This document shows positions 15,503 through 24,156 of a stretch of 64,000 nucleotides of DNA, piece by piece. The position numbers and the translations under genes are program-made. Position 1 is the first letter of the stretch, and each line of letters opens with the position of its first letter. This stretch comes from Mesonia maritima. GTDB lineage: Bacteria > Bacteroidota > Bacteroidia > Flavobacteriales > Flavobacteriaceae. A model generated the notes under the pieces. It had not been told where the DNA came from, ran no database searches, and saw only the letters and a list, made by a program, of their open reading frames with translations. The stretch lies in contig NZ_JBHLUA010000007.1 in NCBI RefSeq assembly GCF_042433895.1, positions 1-64,000 of the forward strand. The letters run 5' to 3'.

Positions 15503-16995
15503 TGAAAAATAAAATATACCTATCATTATTTATAAGTTTTCTAACCTTATCTTTTATCGCTTGTCAAGAAGACACTTTAGAAGATAGTTCAGTAGGAACC
15601 ATTACAGGGAAAGTAGTTTTAGAAGGTTCAAATGAACCTGTAGAAAATGCAAAAATTTCTACCAATCCCGCTACATCTACTGTATTTACAAATGCGAAAG
15701 GAGAATTTAGCTTAGAAGAAGTTCCCGTAGAAGAATATTCTGTACAAGCTCAAAAAGACGGTTTACTTGCAGAGTTTGAAGGAGCAACGGTAACCGCTAA
15801 TAATACCGTGAATTTAATTTTTGAGATGCAACCCGAATCTGTGTTGAATAAAGCACCAAAAGCTCCTCAACCGATTTCGCCGGCAGATAATGCTACAGAT
15901 TTAGATAACACAATAGAGTTTGTTTGGAATTCGAGTGATACCGATAAGGATGAAATAATTTATACCTTAGAATTAAGAAACGAAATAGATGACGACGTTT
16001 TAGTATATCAGAATATTACAGATACAACTTATACAGTAAACAATTTAGGCTATAACCGAAAATATTTTTGGCAAGTTAGTGCTTCAGATGGAAAAGCTGA
16101 AGAGGTTAGAAGCGAAGTTTTTTCTTTTAGAACGCTAGAAGTTCCTCAAGCACGAAAATTGGTTACACGTACTGTTAATGGTAATAGTATAATTTATTCG
16201 GTAGATGATGAAGGAAATACTTTTCAGTTAACAGAATCTAGCACGAATAGTTTTAGACCCCGCAAAAATATTGAAACCAATAAAATTGCCTTTTTGAGAA
16301 CTGTTGGTGGGCAGACACATATTTTTACAATGAATAGTGATGGTTCTAATATTATCCAAGTAACCTCAAATGTCCCGGTAGCAGGATTTAATTTAGATAA
16401 GGTCGATTTTTCGTGGGCAGATAACGGAAACAGTATTGTTTATCCAAATTTCACAAAATTATATAAAATTAACGCTTCAGGCGGCGGTACTACTCAGCTT
16501 TACCAAACTTCAGATGGTAGTTTTATTACCGAATGTAATGTGAGTGAAGATGATGCGAAAATTGCTTTAATCACCAATAATGTAAATGGTTATAACGCTA
16601 AAATATTTGTAATTAATCAAAACGGAGCTATTATAAATACAGTTATACAGAATCAACCTGGAGCTGTGGGCGGTCTAGAATTTTCTACCGATGGAGATGA
16701 ATTATTATATACACGCGATTTATCTGGATTTGAAAACCCTAATTACCGTCAGTTGAACTCGCATATGTTTATTTATAATTTTACATCGCAAACCGCGACC
16801 GATATTTCTCAAAATAAACCGGCGGGAACAAATGATTTAGATCCAAGATTTTCTCCGACAGGGGCAGAAGTTATTTTTGTAAACACAAATAACGATGCGC
16901 TTTCAGAGAAAAGAGTTTTTGTTTCTAATGTTATAAATACTTCAGAATCCAGAGAATTACTTATCTCTAATGCAAGTATGCCCGATTGGGAATAA
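15502..16995 (+). CDS. Multi-domain lipoprotein at the end of the curli locus
   Basis: A 497-residue lipoprotein with lipobox FIAC (Cys 21). The acidic residues just after the Cys (QEDTLED) are like export signals of surface lipoproteins in Bacteroidota. Domains in order are a carboxypeptidase-regulatory-like beta-sandwich (about 32-107, GTITGKVVLEGSNEPVENA), a fibronectin-III-like domain (about 117-208) and TolB/PD40-type beta-propeller repeats (about 225-495, e.g. HIFTMNSDGSNI). It is translationally coupled to csgG (1-bp overlap), so it probably serves the fibre system, perhaps as a surface anchor or accessory. No such partner exists in E. coli curli. Specific function unknown. Confidence 0.88.
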   Translation: MKNKIYLSLFISFLTLSFIACQEDTLEDSSVGTITGKVVLEGSNEPVENAKISTNPATSTVFTNAKGEFSLEEVPVEEYSVQAQKDGLLAEFEGATVTANNTVNLIFEMQPESVLNKAPKAPQPISPADNATDLDNTIEFVWNSSDTDKDEIIYTLELRNEIDDDVLVYQNITDTTYTVNNLGYNRKYFWQVSASDGKAEEVRSEVFSFRTLEVPQARKLVTRTVNGNSIIYSVDDEGNTFQLTESSTNSFRPRKNIETNKIAFLRTVGGQTHIFTMNSDGSNIIQVTSNVPVAGFNLDKVDFSWADNGNSIVYPNFTKLYKINASGGGTTQLYQTSDGSFITECNVSEDDAKIALITNNVNGYNAKIFVINQNGAIINTVIQNQPGAVGGLEFSTDGDELLYTRDLSGFENPNYRQLNSHMFIYNFTSQTATDISQNKPAGTNDLDPRFSPTGAEVIFVNTNNDALSEKRVFVSNVINTSESRELLISNASMPDWE

Positions 16996-17012
16996 GAAAG
17001 CTCTTTAAATAA

Positions 17013-17044
17013 TTGGTGTGCTATTTCATTAATACTTAACTTTG
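17013..17044 (+). promoter_or_regulatory. Promoter of the purM gene
   Basis: TTG at 17013-17015, a 21-bp spacer and TAACTTTG at 17037-17044 match the Bacteroidota consensus. Transcription should begin near 17050, which rules out translation starts before that point and supports the ATG at 17063. Confidence 0.78.
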
Positions 17045-17062
17045 CAGCTTTATAAGAAAATT

Positions 17063-18244
17063 ATGAGCCAAGAAGGAAGTAATCGTTACGCAAAAAGAGG
17101 AGTTTCAGCACAAAAGGAAGACGTTCACAACGCTATAAAAAATGTAGATAAAGGACTGTTCCCAAAAGCATTTTGTAAAATAATTCCAGATCATTTAACC
17201 AATGACGATGATTATTGCCTAATTATGCACGCCGATGGCGCCGGAACAAAATCTTCCTTAGCTTATATGTACTGGAAAGAAACCGGCGATATTTCTGTAT
17301 GGAAAGGCATTGCGCAAGATGCGCTTATTATGAACATTGACGATTTGCTTTGCGTAGGAGCGACCGATAATATTTTACTTTCTTCAACCATTGGTAGAAA
17401 TAAAAATTTAGTTCCCGGTGAAGTGATTTCAGCAATTATTAATGGAACTGAGGAACTTATTCAGGAATTAAAAAATCACGGTGTAGAAATTCATTCCACA
17501 GGCGGTGAAACTGCAGATGTTGGAGATTTAGTGAGAACTATAATTGTAGATTCTACCGTAACCGCGCGAATTAAGAAAGAAAATGTTATTGATAATGCCA
17601 ATATTCAAGCTGGGGATGTAATTGTAGGACTTTCATCTTCCGGGCAAGCAAGTTACGAAACATCGTATAACGGCGGAATGGGAAGTAACGGCTTAACATC
17701 AGCGCGTCACGATGTTTTCAATAAATATTTAGCTGAAAAATATCCTGAAAGTTTCGATAACGATATTCCCTCAGAACTTATTTACTCGGGTTCAAAAAAG
17801 CTCACTTCAGCAATTGAAGGTGTCGATTTAGATGCCGGGAAATTAGTTTTATCACCTACGAGAACCTACGCACCAATTATTAAAAAAATTCTTTCAAAAT
17901 TTTCAGCGAAAGAAATTCACGGTATGATTCATTGCAGTGGTGGCGCGCAAACTAAAATTTTACATTTCATAGAAAACCTTCACGTAATTAAAGATAATAT
18001 GTTTGAAGTTCCGCCTTTATTCAAATTAATTCAAGCAGAAAGTAAAACCGATTGGAAAGAAATGTATCAAGTTTTCAATATGGGGCACAGAATGGAATTG
18101 TACGTACCCCAAAATATTGCTGAAGAAATTATTGAAATTTCAAAATCTTTTAATGTTGATGCTCAAATTGTTGGACGCGTAGAAGAATCTTCTGAAAAGA
18201 AACTTACAATAAATAGCGAACTCGGAAGTTTTCACTACAAATAA
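17063..18244 (+). CDS. purM: Phosphoribosylformylglycinamidine cyclo-ligase (AIR synthase), Bacteroidota type
   Basis: Converts FGAM to AIR with ATP, the fifth step of purine synthesis. The 393-residue protein belongs to the longer, divergent PurM form of Bacteroidota. Motifs seen are NRYAKRGVSAQKEDVHNAI at the N terminus, HADGAGTKSS, the GGETADVGDLVRT loop and a C-terminal QVFNMGHRMELYV segment. I start it at 17063 (MSQEG) because the promoter -7 box overlaps the alternative TTG start at 17042. It follows the curli lipoprotein by 67 bp but has its own promoter. Confidence 0.93.
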   Translation: MSQEGSNRYAKRGVSAQKEDVHNAIKNVDKGLFPKAFCKIIPDHLTNDDDYCLIMHADGAGTKSSLAYMYWKETGDISVWKGIAQDALIMNIDDLLCVGATDNILLSSTIGRNKNLVPGEVISAIINGTEELIQELKNHGVEIHSTGGETADVGDLVRTIIVDSTVTARIKKENVIDNANIQAGDVIVGLSSSGQASYETSYNGGMGSNGLTSARHDVFNKYLAEKYPESFDNDIPSELIYSGSKKLTSAIEGVDLDAGKLVLSPTRTYAPIIKKILSKFSAKEIHGMIHCSGGAQTKILHFIENLHVIKDNMFEVPPLFKLIQAESKTDWKEMYQVFNMGHRMELYVPQNIAEEIIEISKSFNVDAQIVGRVEESSEKKLTINSELGSFHYK

Positions 18245-18302
18245 ACTATTTCGTAAACTTTTGCTTATTTAAATTTCAACATCGAGTAAACCCAAATTTG
18301 TA

Positions 18303-19331
18303 ATGATTAAGCAGTTTTATCTCCTACTTTTTTTAGTAGTAGGTGTTTCTACCTATGCTCAAGAACGTGAAAAAGTTCAGTATGTAAACGAACTTGAAAC
18401 ACGAAGAATAATTCCCTTTATAAATACCGAAAAAACCGATACCATAGCTTTTATAAATCATTGGTATTCTTATCAGACTTTTTGGAAAAAGTTAAACAGA
18501 TTTGGTTTAGATGTTAGTGAAGTCGCTTTTGTAAACTGGAATGCGGGAGGAAGCAATTCAATCTCCGCATTATTAAATGTTGATATTAAACGCATTTTTG
18601 AAAAAGGAAATATTCGCTGGAATAATGAATTAATTGCCCGTTACGGAATTAACAAACAAGAAGGTCACGGCGTTCGAAAAACCGATGATAATTTAGAATT
18701 GAATTCAACTTTTGGTTATCGTAAAGATTCACTTTCAAACTGGTTTTATACGGCAAAATTTAATTTTAATACCCAATTTTCTAATGGGTATAATTATCCT
18801 GATCGATCTACTGAAATTTCTTCGATTATGGCGCCGGCTTATTTATTTCTGGGAATTGGAGCTGAGTACGGAAAAAATATCGAAACCTTTACAATGTACG
18901 CTTCGCCATTAACCGTAAAATCTACTTTTGTGTTAAATCAAGAATTGGCAAATAGTGGTGCGTTTGGTATTGATCCTGCCGTAAGAAATGAAGAAGGAGA
19001 AATTATAAAAGAAAGTGAAAATGTACTTACTGAAGTCGGTATTTTACTTACCAATGAATACAACGCGCAGCTTTTTGAAAATATCGGCGTGGCTAACCGC
19101 TTGAGTTTATATACCGATTATTTAAATAAATTCGGAAATGTTGATGTAAACTGGGAAATCACCCTAAATTTTAAAGTCAACGAATATGTATTGGCAAAAC
19201 TTGGTTCACATTTAAAATACGACGATGATATTAAAATTCAAGAAGAAAATGCTGCTGGCGAATTAGTAGAACGCGGACCGAAACCTCAATGGAAACAACA
19301 ATTAGGTATTGGTGTAATTGTAGAATTATAG
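18303..19331 (+). CDS. DUF3078 family outer-membrane protein
   Basis: Exported protein of 342 residues. The signal peptide ends VSTYAQ. The body has amphipathic beta-strands with aromatic ends, NHWYSYQTFWKKLNRFGLDVSEVAFVNW-type sequence near the N terminus and a final strand WKQQLGIGVIVEL typical of outer-membrane barrels. DUF3078 proteins are common in Bacteroidota and have no defined function. It may be read from the purM promoter (58-bp gap). It converges on the ABC ATPase gene with a 6-bp overlap. Confidence 0.87.
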   Translation: MIKQFYLLLFLVVGVSTYAQEREKVQYVNELETRRIIPFINTEKTDTIAFINHWYSYQTFWKKLNRFGLDVSEVAFVNWNAGGSNSISALLNVDIKRIFEKGNIRWNNELIARYGINKQEGHGVRKTDDNLELNSTFGYRKDSLSNWFYTAKFNFNTQFSNGYNYPDRSTEISSIMAPAYLFLGIGAEYGKNIETFTMYASPLTVKSTFVLNQELANSGAFGIDPAVRNEEGEIIKESENVLTEVGILLTNEYNAQLFENIGVANRLSLYTDYLNKFGNVDVNWEITLNFKVNEYVLAKLGSHLKYDDDIKIQEENAAGELVERGPKPQWKQQLGIGVIVEL

Positions 19332-19973
19332 TAAATAACCGTGATTTTTTAGTTCTTTCTGATTCTCAATTTCGAAAACTCGCTTTTCATTAACCATATA
19401 TAATCTATCTGAAATCGCTAAAACATCGTGATAAAAATGATCGCTTATCACAATTATTTTTTGTGATTTTTGTTCCTTAATTAATTCTCTAATTTTTTCA
19501 ATTTGTAAAGGTGCGATGTTTGAAAAAGGCTCATCTAATAATAAAATTTTGGTTTTTGAAAACAAGACTAAATAAATTTCTACAATCCGTAATTCACCAC
19601 CGGAAAGTACTGTAGCTTTTTCATTTTCATAAATAGCAAAATCTTCAAAAGTTTGAATAAATTTTTTCCATGAAATATGATAAACCGAAAAAATAGTTTT
19701 CAGTCTCAAATGCGTCGGAATAAAATGATATTGGGGTAAATACGAAACCCAACCGGTTTTGTATAATTTTTTTTGAATAGGCTTTTTGTTAATACGTATC
19801 AATTTATATTTAGGAGAAACACTTCCAAAAATTATTTCCAGCAGACTTGTTTTTCCACTTCCGTTTCTTCCAAAAACTCCTACAATTTCGTTCTTTTCCG
19901 CAGAAAAATAAACCGATTTTAAAATTGATTTATCTCCGTAATTTAATTCTACATTGTCAAGCTCTAATTTCAT
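19326..19973 (-). CDS. ABC transporter ATP-binding protein
   Basis: A 215-residue ABC ATPase with Walker A GRNGSGKTS (residues 35-43), signature LSGGELR (near 125), Walker B ILLLDEPF (near 148) and a switch His (VISDHF). I start it at 19973 (MKLELDN) because this ATG overlaps the upstream stop as ATGA, a coupling signal; an upstream ATG at 20000 is less likely. The only candidate partner is the small membrane protein encoded just upstream; no ordinary permease is adjacent. The substrate is unknown. Confidence 0.88.
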   Translation of the reverse strand: MKLELDNVELNYGDKSILKSVYFSAEKNEIVGVFGRNGSGKTSLLEIIFGSVSPKYKLIRINKKPIQKKLYKTGWVSYLPQYHFIPTHLRLKTIFSVYHISWKKFIQTFEDFAIYENEKATVLSGGELRIVEIYLVLFSKTKILLLDEPFSNIAPLQIEKIRELIKEQKSQKIIVISDHFYHDVLAISDRLYMVNEKRVFEIENQKELKNHGYLL

Positions 19974-20260
19974 AACAGAAAGTTGAATACTGCGTAGCAA
20001 ATTTTCAGTAAAACAGCATCAAAAACAACCACGCTTAAAAATAAATATCGAAGTGATAAACCTAAATTTTGATAAAAAACATAAGGAGATTTTTCATCTT
20101 TTATTTTCCGCCAAAATATAAAAAAGCCTAAAAAAGCTATTTTAGCAGACAGTGAAACAATAATGGGAATACCAATAAAATAAAAAAAAAAATTAGCAAA
20201 TAGCGAAACCCATAGAAATTGCGTATAAAAAACTAAGCTCAGTTTAAACTTTTGCATCAT
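19970..20260 (-). CDS. Small integral membrane protein coupled to an ABC ATPase
   Basis: A 96-residue, very hydrophobic protein with three or four predicted transmembrane segments (about residues 9-30, 32-50, 70-92) and a charged loop WRKIKDEKSP between the second and third. It matches no family I know. Its stop overlaps the ATPase start (ATGA), so the two are translated together and it is probably the membrane partner of that ATPase. At under 100 residues it would be a very small permease. Confidence 0.72.
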   Translation of the reverse strand: MMQKFKLSLVFYTQFLWVSLFANFFFYFIGIPIIVSLSAKIAFLGFFIFWRKIKDEKSPYVFYQNLGLSLRYLFLSVVVFDAVLLKICYAVFNFLL

Positions 20261-20323
20261 GATTACGAAACTACAAAAAACTAACGAAGTAAAACTCTTC
20301 CTTAGAAATCACCAAAAATATCG

Positions 20324-20331
20324 TAAATTTG
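20324..20331 (+). promoter_or_regulatory. Candidate -7 element of prfA
   Basis: TAAATTTG fits TAnnTTTG and lies 19 bp before the prfA start codon. The -33 region has only CTTAG, a weak match. Confidence 0.5.
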
Positions 20332-20350
20332 TGCGAATTAGGAGTAGATT

Positions 20351-21427
20351 ATGATAGATAAATTAAATATAGTAAAGCAACGTTTTGATGAGGTGAACGA
20401 TTTAATTATTCAACCCGATATCATTTCAGATCAAAAACGTTACGTTGAGCTTACCAAAGAATATAAAGATCTTAAAAAGCTAATGGCAGAACGCGATAAG
20501 TATGTAGAACTTACAGGAAATATCGCCGAAGCCCAAGAAATTATAGAAGATGGCAGCGACCAAGAAATGGTCGATATGGCAAAAATGCAACTCGAGGAAG
20601 CTAAAGAAGAACTCCCTGCGTTAGAAGAAAAAATACGCATGATGTTAGTTCCTAAAGATCCAGAAGATGCTAAAAATGCCGTAGTAGAAGTTCGCGCAGG
20701 AACCGGAGGAGACGAAGCCAGTATTTTTGCCGGCGATATTTATAAAATGCTCACAAAATATTGCGAAAGCAAAGGTTGGAAAGTGAGCACTGTAGATTTT
20801 TCTGAAGGAACCAACGGCGGATTTAAAGAAATTCAATTTGAAGTTTCTGGAGAAGATGTTTACGGAACTTTAAAATACGAAGCTGGCGTTCATCGTGTAC
20901 AACGCGTCCCACAAACTGAAACGCAAGGTCGTGTTCATACTAGTGCTGCAACGGTAATGGTTTTCCCGGAAGCCGAAGAATTTGATGTAGAAATCGACCC
21001 GAAAGATGTTCGTATAGATTATTTCTGTTCCTCAGGTCCGGGAGGTCAGTCGGTAAACACCACTTATTCTGCGGTACGTTTAACCCACGAACCAACCGGA
21101 ATTGTAGCACAATGTCAAGATCAAAAATCGCAGCATAAAAATAAAGAAAAAGCTTTTAAGGTTTTACGTTCGCGTTTGTACGATATGGAATTGGCTAAAA
21201 AACAAGAAGAAGACGCTGCAAAACGTGGTTCTATGGTAACCAGTGGCGATAGAAGTGCGAAAATTAGAACCTATAATTATCCTCAAGGGCGCGTTACCGA
21301 TCATAGAATAAACTTGACATTATATGATTTGTCGAATATAATTAATGGTGACATTCAAAAAATTATCGACGAATTAAAGTTAGTCGCTAATACCGAAAAA
21401 TTAAAAGAAGCATCAGATTCATTATAA
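20351..21427 (+). CDS. prfA: Peptide chain release factor 1
   Basis: Terminates translation at UAA and UAG. The 358-residue length is standard. The GGQ motif that triggers peptide release is at residues 231-233 within SSGPGGQSVNTT. The stop-codon recognition tripeptide region reads RVPQTETQGR (P187-Q-T189), the PxT position of RF1 rather than the SPF of RF2. The usual C-terminal DHRINLTLYDL segment is present. A terminator follows at 21434, so it is monocistronic or leaks only weakly into pyrF. Confidence 0.97.
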   Translation: MIDKLNIVKQRFDEVNDLIIQPDIISDQKRYVELTKEYKDLKKLMAERDKYVELTGNIAEAQEIIEDGSDQEMVDMAKMQLEEAKEELPALEEKIRMMLVPKDPEDAKNAVVEVRAGTGGDEASIFAGDIYKMLTKYCESKGWKVSTVDFSEGTNGGFKEIQFEVSGEDVYGTLKYEAGVHRVQRVPQTETQGRVHTSAATVMVFPEAEEFDVEIDPKDVRIDYFCSSGPGGQSVNTTYSAVRLTHEPTGIVAQCQDQKSQHKNKEKAFKVLRSRLYDMELAKKQEEDAAKRGSMVTSGDRSAKIRTYNYPQGRVTDHRINLTLYDLSNIINGDIQKIIDELKLVANTEKLKEASDSL

Positions 21428-21433
21428 ATTTTC

Positions 21434-21457
21434 GCCCGCTAATTTGCGGGCTTTTTT
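21434..21457 (+). terminator. Intrinsic terminator of prfA
   Basis: A GC-rich 6-bp stem GCCCGC/GCGGGC (21434-21439 with 21446-21451) is followed by TTTTTT. Confidence 0.85.
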
Positions 21458-21475
21458 ACTTTTATTAAATTCAAT

Positions 21476-22294
21476 ATGACTACCCAAGAACTTGTCTCGC
21501 AGATTAAGAAAAAGAAATCATTTTTATGCATCGGTTTAGATGTCGATTTAGAGAAAATTCCGCAGCATTTATTAGAAAAAGAAGATCCTATTTTTGAATT
21601 TAATAAAGCAATAATCGACGCCACAAATCATTTAGCGGTAGCTTACAAACCCAACACCGCTTTTTACGAAGCTTACGGAATTAAAGGTTGGCAAGCTTTA
21701 CAAAAAACCGTTGACTATTTAAATAAAAATTACCCTGAAATTTATACTATTGCCGATGCAAAACGCGGCGATATTGGCAATACTTCAACACGATACGCCA
21801 AAGCTTTTTTTGAAGATTTAAATTTCGATTCGATTACCGTTGCGCCTTATATGGGAAAAGATTCTGTAGAGCCGTTTTTAGCATTTTCAGAAAAACACAC
21901 TATTTTATTAGCCTTAACTTCTAATGAAGGCGCGTTCGATTTTCAAACGAAAAAAGTTAATGAGCAAGAACTTTATAAAACCGTTTTAGAAACTTCAAAA
22001 ACTTGGAAGAATTCAGAAAATCTAATGTATGTAGTTGGCGCTACAAAAGCCGAATTTTTTACTGAAATTAGAAAAATTGTTCCGAAAAGTTTCTTGTTGG
22101 TTCCCGGTGTTGGCGCTCAAGGCGGAAATTTGCAAGAAGTTTGTAAATATGGCTTAAATGAAAATATAGGTTTGTTAATCAATTCAGCGAGAGGAATTAT
22201 TTACGCTTCTGCAGAAGAAAATTTTGCTGAAACTGCTGCGGAAAAAGCGGTGGAACTTCAACAACAAATGGAAACGATTATAGCGGAAATGTAA
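21476..22294 (+). CDS. pyrF: Orotidine 5'-phosphate decarboxylase
   Basis: Last step of UMP synthesis, decarboxylating OMP. The 272-residue length and the wording CIGLDVDLEKIP, AYKPNTAFYEAYG and DAKRGDIGNTS (catalytic Lys 96 with flanking Asp residues) mark the longer type-2 PyrF family. The phosphate loop PGVGAQGG is near residue 205. It lies 48 bp after prfA, behind a terminator. The assignment is secure. Confidence 0.95.
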   Translation: MTTQELVSQIKKKKSFLCIGLDVDLEKIPQHLLEKEDPIFEFNKAIIDATNHLAVAYKPNTAFYEAYGIKGWQALQKTVDYLNKNYPEIYTIADAKRGDIGNTSTRYAKAFFEDLNFDSITVAPYMGKDSVEPFLAFSEKHTILLALTSNEGAFDFQTKKVNEQELYKTVLETSKTWKNSENLMYVVGATKAEFFTEIRKIVPKSFLLVPGVGAQGGNLQEVCKYGLNENIGLLINSARGIIYASAEENFAETAAEKAVELQQQMETIIAEM

Positions 22295-22326
22295 TTTGAA
22301 CTTAAAAACTTTAAATACATTATCAA

Positions 22327-22351
22327 CGTCAAACTGAACTTGCTTCAGGTT
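22327..22351 (+). repeat. Degenerate CGTCA-x-CTGA dispersed repeat
   Basis: The 25-bp segment beginning CGTCAAACTGAA and ending CTTCAGGTT resembles the one at 35416-35440 (CGTCATTCTGAA ... GTTCAGGTT). This type of intergenic word is common in Bacteroidota genomes. It lies in the pyrF to BtuF-like spacer. Confidence 0.5.
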
Positions 22352-22373
22352 AAAATTTTCTTACTTTACTTTA

Positions 22374-23156
22374 ATGGAATTTCAAGACCAACTTCAACGG
22401 CAACAAAAACTAAATAAAACACCCGAAAGAATTATTTCGCTAGTTCCGAGTCAAACAGAATTGTTAGTCGATTTAGGATTGGAGGAAAAATTACTTGGCG
22501 TTACAAAGTTTTGTGTTCATCCGGCAACAATTAGAAAAGAAAAAAAAATTGTTGGTGGCACAAAAGAGGTGAAAATTGAAGAAATAAAAGCTTTACAACC
22601 GGATCTTATTCTTTGTAATAAAGAAGAGAATACCAAAAAAATGGTTAAGGAATTAGAAAAAATTGCTCCGGTTCACGTTTCTGATATTCATAATTTGGAA
22701 GAGGCTTACGAAATGATTCAGCAATATGGAGAAATTTTTTCAGTAGAAGAAAAAGCTTCAATTCTTATTGAAAAAATCCAGCAGGAATTTTTAGATTTTC
22801 AGCAATCAATTCAGCATAAAAAAGTAAAAAAAGTAGCGTATTTTATTTGGCGAAATCCGTGGATGGTTGCCGGCGGAAATACATTTATCAATTATTTGTT
22901 GAACTTGAATAAATTTGAAAACGTCTATGAAAATATGGAACGTTATCCAGCGATAAAGTTAGAAGAATTACGAGAAGTTGATTATTTATTGCTTTCTTCT
23001 GAACCTTTCCCGTTCCACGAAAAATACATTTTTGAATTTGAACCTTACATAAATACCGAAAAAATAAAATTTGTAGATGGCGAATATTTTAGTTGGTATG
23101 GTTCACGTTTAAAAGATGCTTTTCAGTATTTTAAAAAATTCCATGCAGAACTTTAA
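22374..23156 (+). CDS. BtuF-like helical-backbone binding protein lacking a signal peptide
   Basis: A 260-residue protein of the TroA/BtuF fold. It opens with ERIISLVPSQTELLVDLGLEEKLLGVTKFC and continues with ALQPDLILCNKEENTKK, a long central helix and a FVDGEYFSWYGSRL end. These segments are typical of cobalamin or siderophore binding proteins. Such proteins are normally periplasmic, but the start MEFQDQLQRQQKLNKTPER is hydrophilic, with no signal peptide or lipobox. No transporter genes lie nearby. Ligand unknown. It converges on mscS with a 4-bp gap. Confidence 0.85.
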   Translation: MEFQDQLQRQQKLNKTPERIISLVPSQTELLVDLGLEEKLLGVTKFCVHPATIRKEKKIVGGTKEVKIEEIKALQPDLILCNKEENTKKMVKELEKIAPVHVSDIHNLEEAYEMIQQYGEIFSVEEKASILIEKIQQEFLDFQQSIQHKKVKKVAYFIWRNPWMVAGGNTFINYLLNLNKFENVYENMERYPAIKLEELREVDYLLLSSEPFPFHEKYIFEFEPYINTEKIKFVDGEYFSWYGSRLKDAFQYFKKFHAEL

Positions 23157-23160
23157 AAAC

Positions 23161-24075
23161 TTATTCTTTCAATAATTCGTTTGGGTCTTTTCTTACTTTT
23201 AAAGGAATATCTTCTTCGGTTCCGTAAAGTTTTAATTCGGTAATATTTGCCGGTAAATTAAAGCCATTCGCGGCTAATTCTTCTTTTACCTTTCTAATAA
23301 TTAATCCTCTTAACACGCGGGAAGCAACGCGATAATCGACGGTGTTTACCCAAAAAAACACTTTCAAATTTACAGTACTTGCGGCTAATTCATCTTCAAT
23401 TACAAAATTTTCATGAATATCATCGTGAACAATATCGGGTTCACTCAGCAAAATTTCTTGAATGAGTAATTTTGCTCTTTGAATATTATCTTCATAACCA
23501 ATTCCGATAACAAAATCGACTCTATAAAATCCATCGGCTGTGTAATTTTCGACAGGTTTGGTGAGTACATCGCTATTGGGAACATAAATATCGCGTCCAT
23601 CGGTAGTTTTAATATGCGTGTAACGAAAATTTAAGGCTTTCACTTTTCCGAATAACGTATCGATTTTTATGGTATCGTTAATACTAAAAGGTCGGTTAAA
23701 AGCTAAAATGATTCCTGCTAAAAAATTCTTTCCGATATCTTGAAATGCAAATCCTAAAATAATTGCGGCACCTCCAGCTGCGGTTAAAATTCCGGCGGCA
23801 ATTCCGCTTAAACCGGCTACTTGCAACGCAATTGTAATGGCTATAAGAATGAGGGTGATTTTAATTGCTTGCGCTAAAAATCTCGTCATTAAAGGATCTT
23901 GCGCTTTATTTAAAAATTTTCGTTTATAAAAATTGGTAATGGCTTTGGCAATAAGAGTTCCAGCAATAATTATAAAAATCGCCAGCGCAATTTTGGGTAA
24001 GATTTCTAAAAAATCGTAGTAATAATTTTTTATAGCTTCTGAAATGGTTTGAGCAGGCGATTGCAATACTAACAT
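23161..24075 (-). CDS. Small-conductance mechanosensitive channel (MscS family)
   Basis: Inner-membrane tension-gated channel of 304 residues, close to E. coli MscS (286). Three N-terminal transmembrane segments (about residues 25-47, 65-85, 90-115) include the Ala/Gly-rich pore helix GLSGIAAGILTAAGGAAIILGFAFQ-type region. The conserved linker to the beta domain (GIILAFNRPFSINDTIKI) and the cytoplasmic alpha/beta vestibule follow. It is a single gene, protective against hypo-osmotic shock. Confidence 0.94.
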   Translation of the reverse strand: MLVLQSPAQTISEAIKNYYYDFLEILPKIALAIFIIIAGTLIAKAITNFYKRKFLNKAQDPLMTRFLAQAIKITLILIAITIALQVAGLSGIAAGILTAAGGAAIILGFAFQDIGKNFLAGIILAFNRPFSINDTIKIDTLFGKVKALNFRYTHIKTTDGRDIYVPNSDVLTKPVENYTADGFYRVDFVIGIGYEDNIQRAKLLIQEILLSEPDIVHDDIHENFVIEDELAASTVNLKVFFWVNTVDYRVASRVLRGLIIRKVKEELAANGFNLPANITELKLYGTEEDIPLKVRKDPNELLKE

Positions 24076-24128
24076 AAAGATGAAAATTATGCTTTTAAGG
24101 TAGTAAATAAAAGCAAAAGGGATAGAAA

Positions 24129-24153
24129 AAAAATCAGCGTTTAACTGATTTTT
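24129..24153 (-). terminator. Intrinsic terminator of the Lacal_2735-like gene
   Basis: A 9-bp perfect stem AAAAATCAG/CTGATTTTT (24129-24137 with 24145-24153) is extended on the minus strand by a T run and lies 4 bp past the stop codon. Confidence 0.75.
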
Positions 24154-24156
24154 ATA

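Noticed and set aside
17042..17062. Longer start for purM at a TTG at 17042
   Set aside because: The -7 box TAACTTTG covers 17037-17044, so transcription begins after this codon; ATG at 17063 fits the family start.
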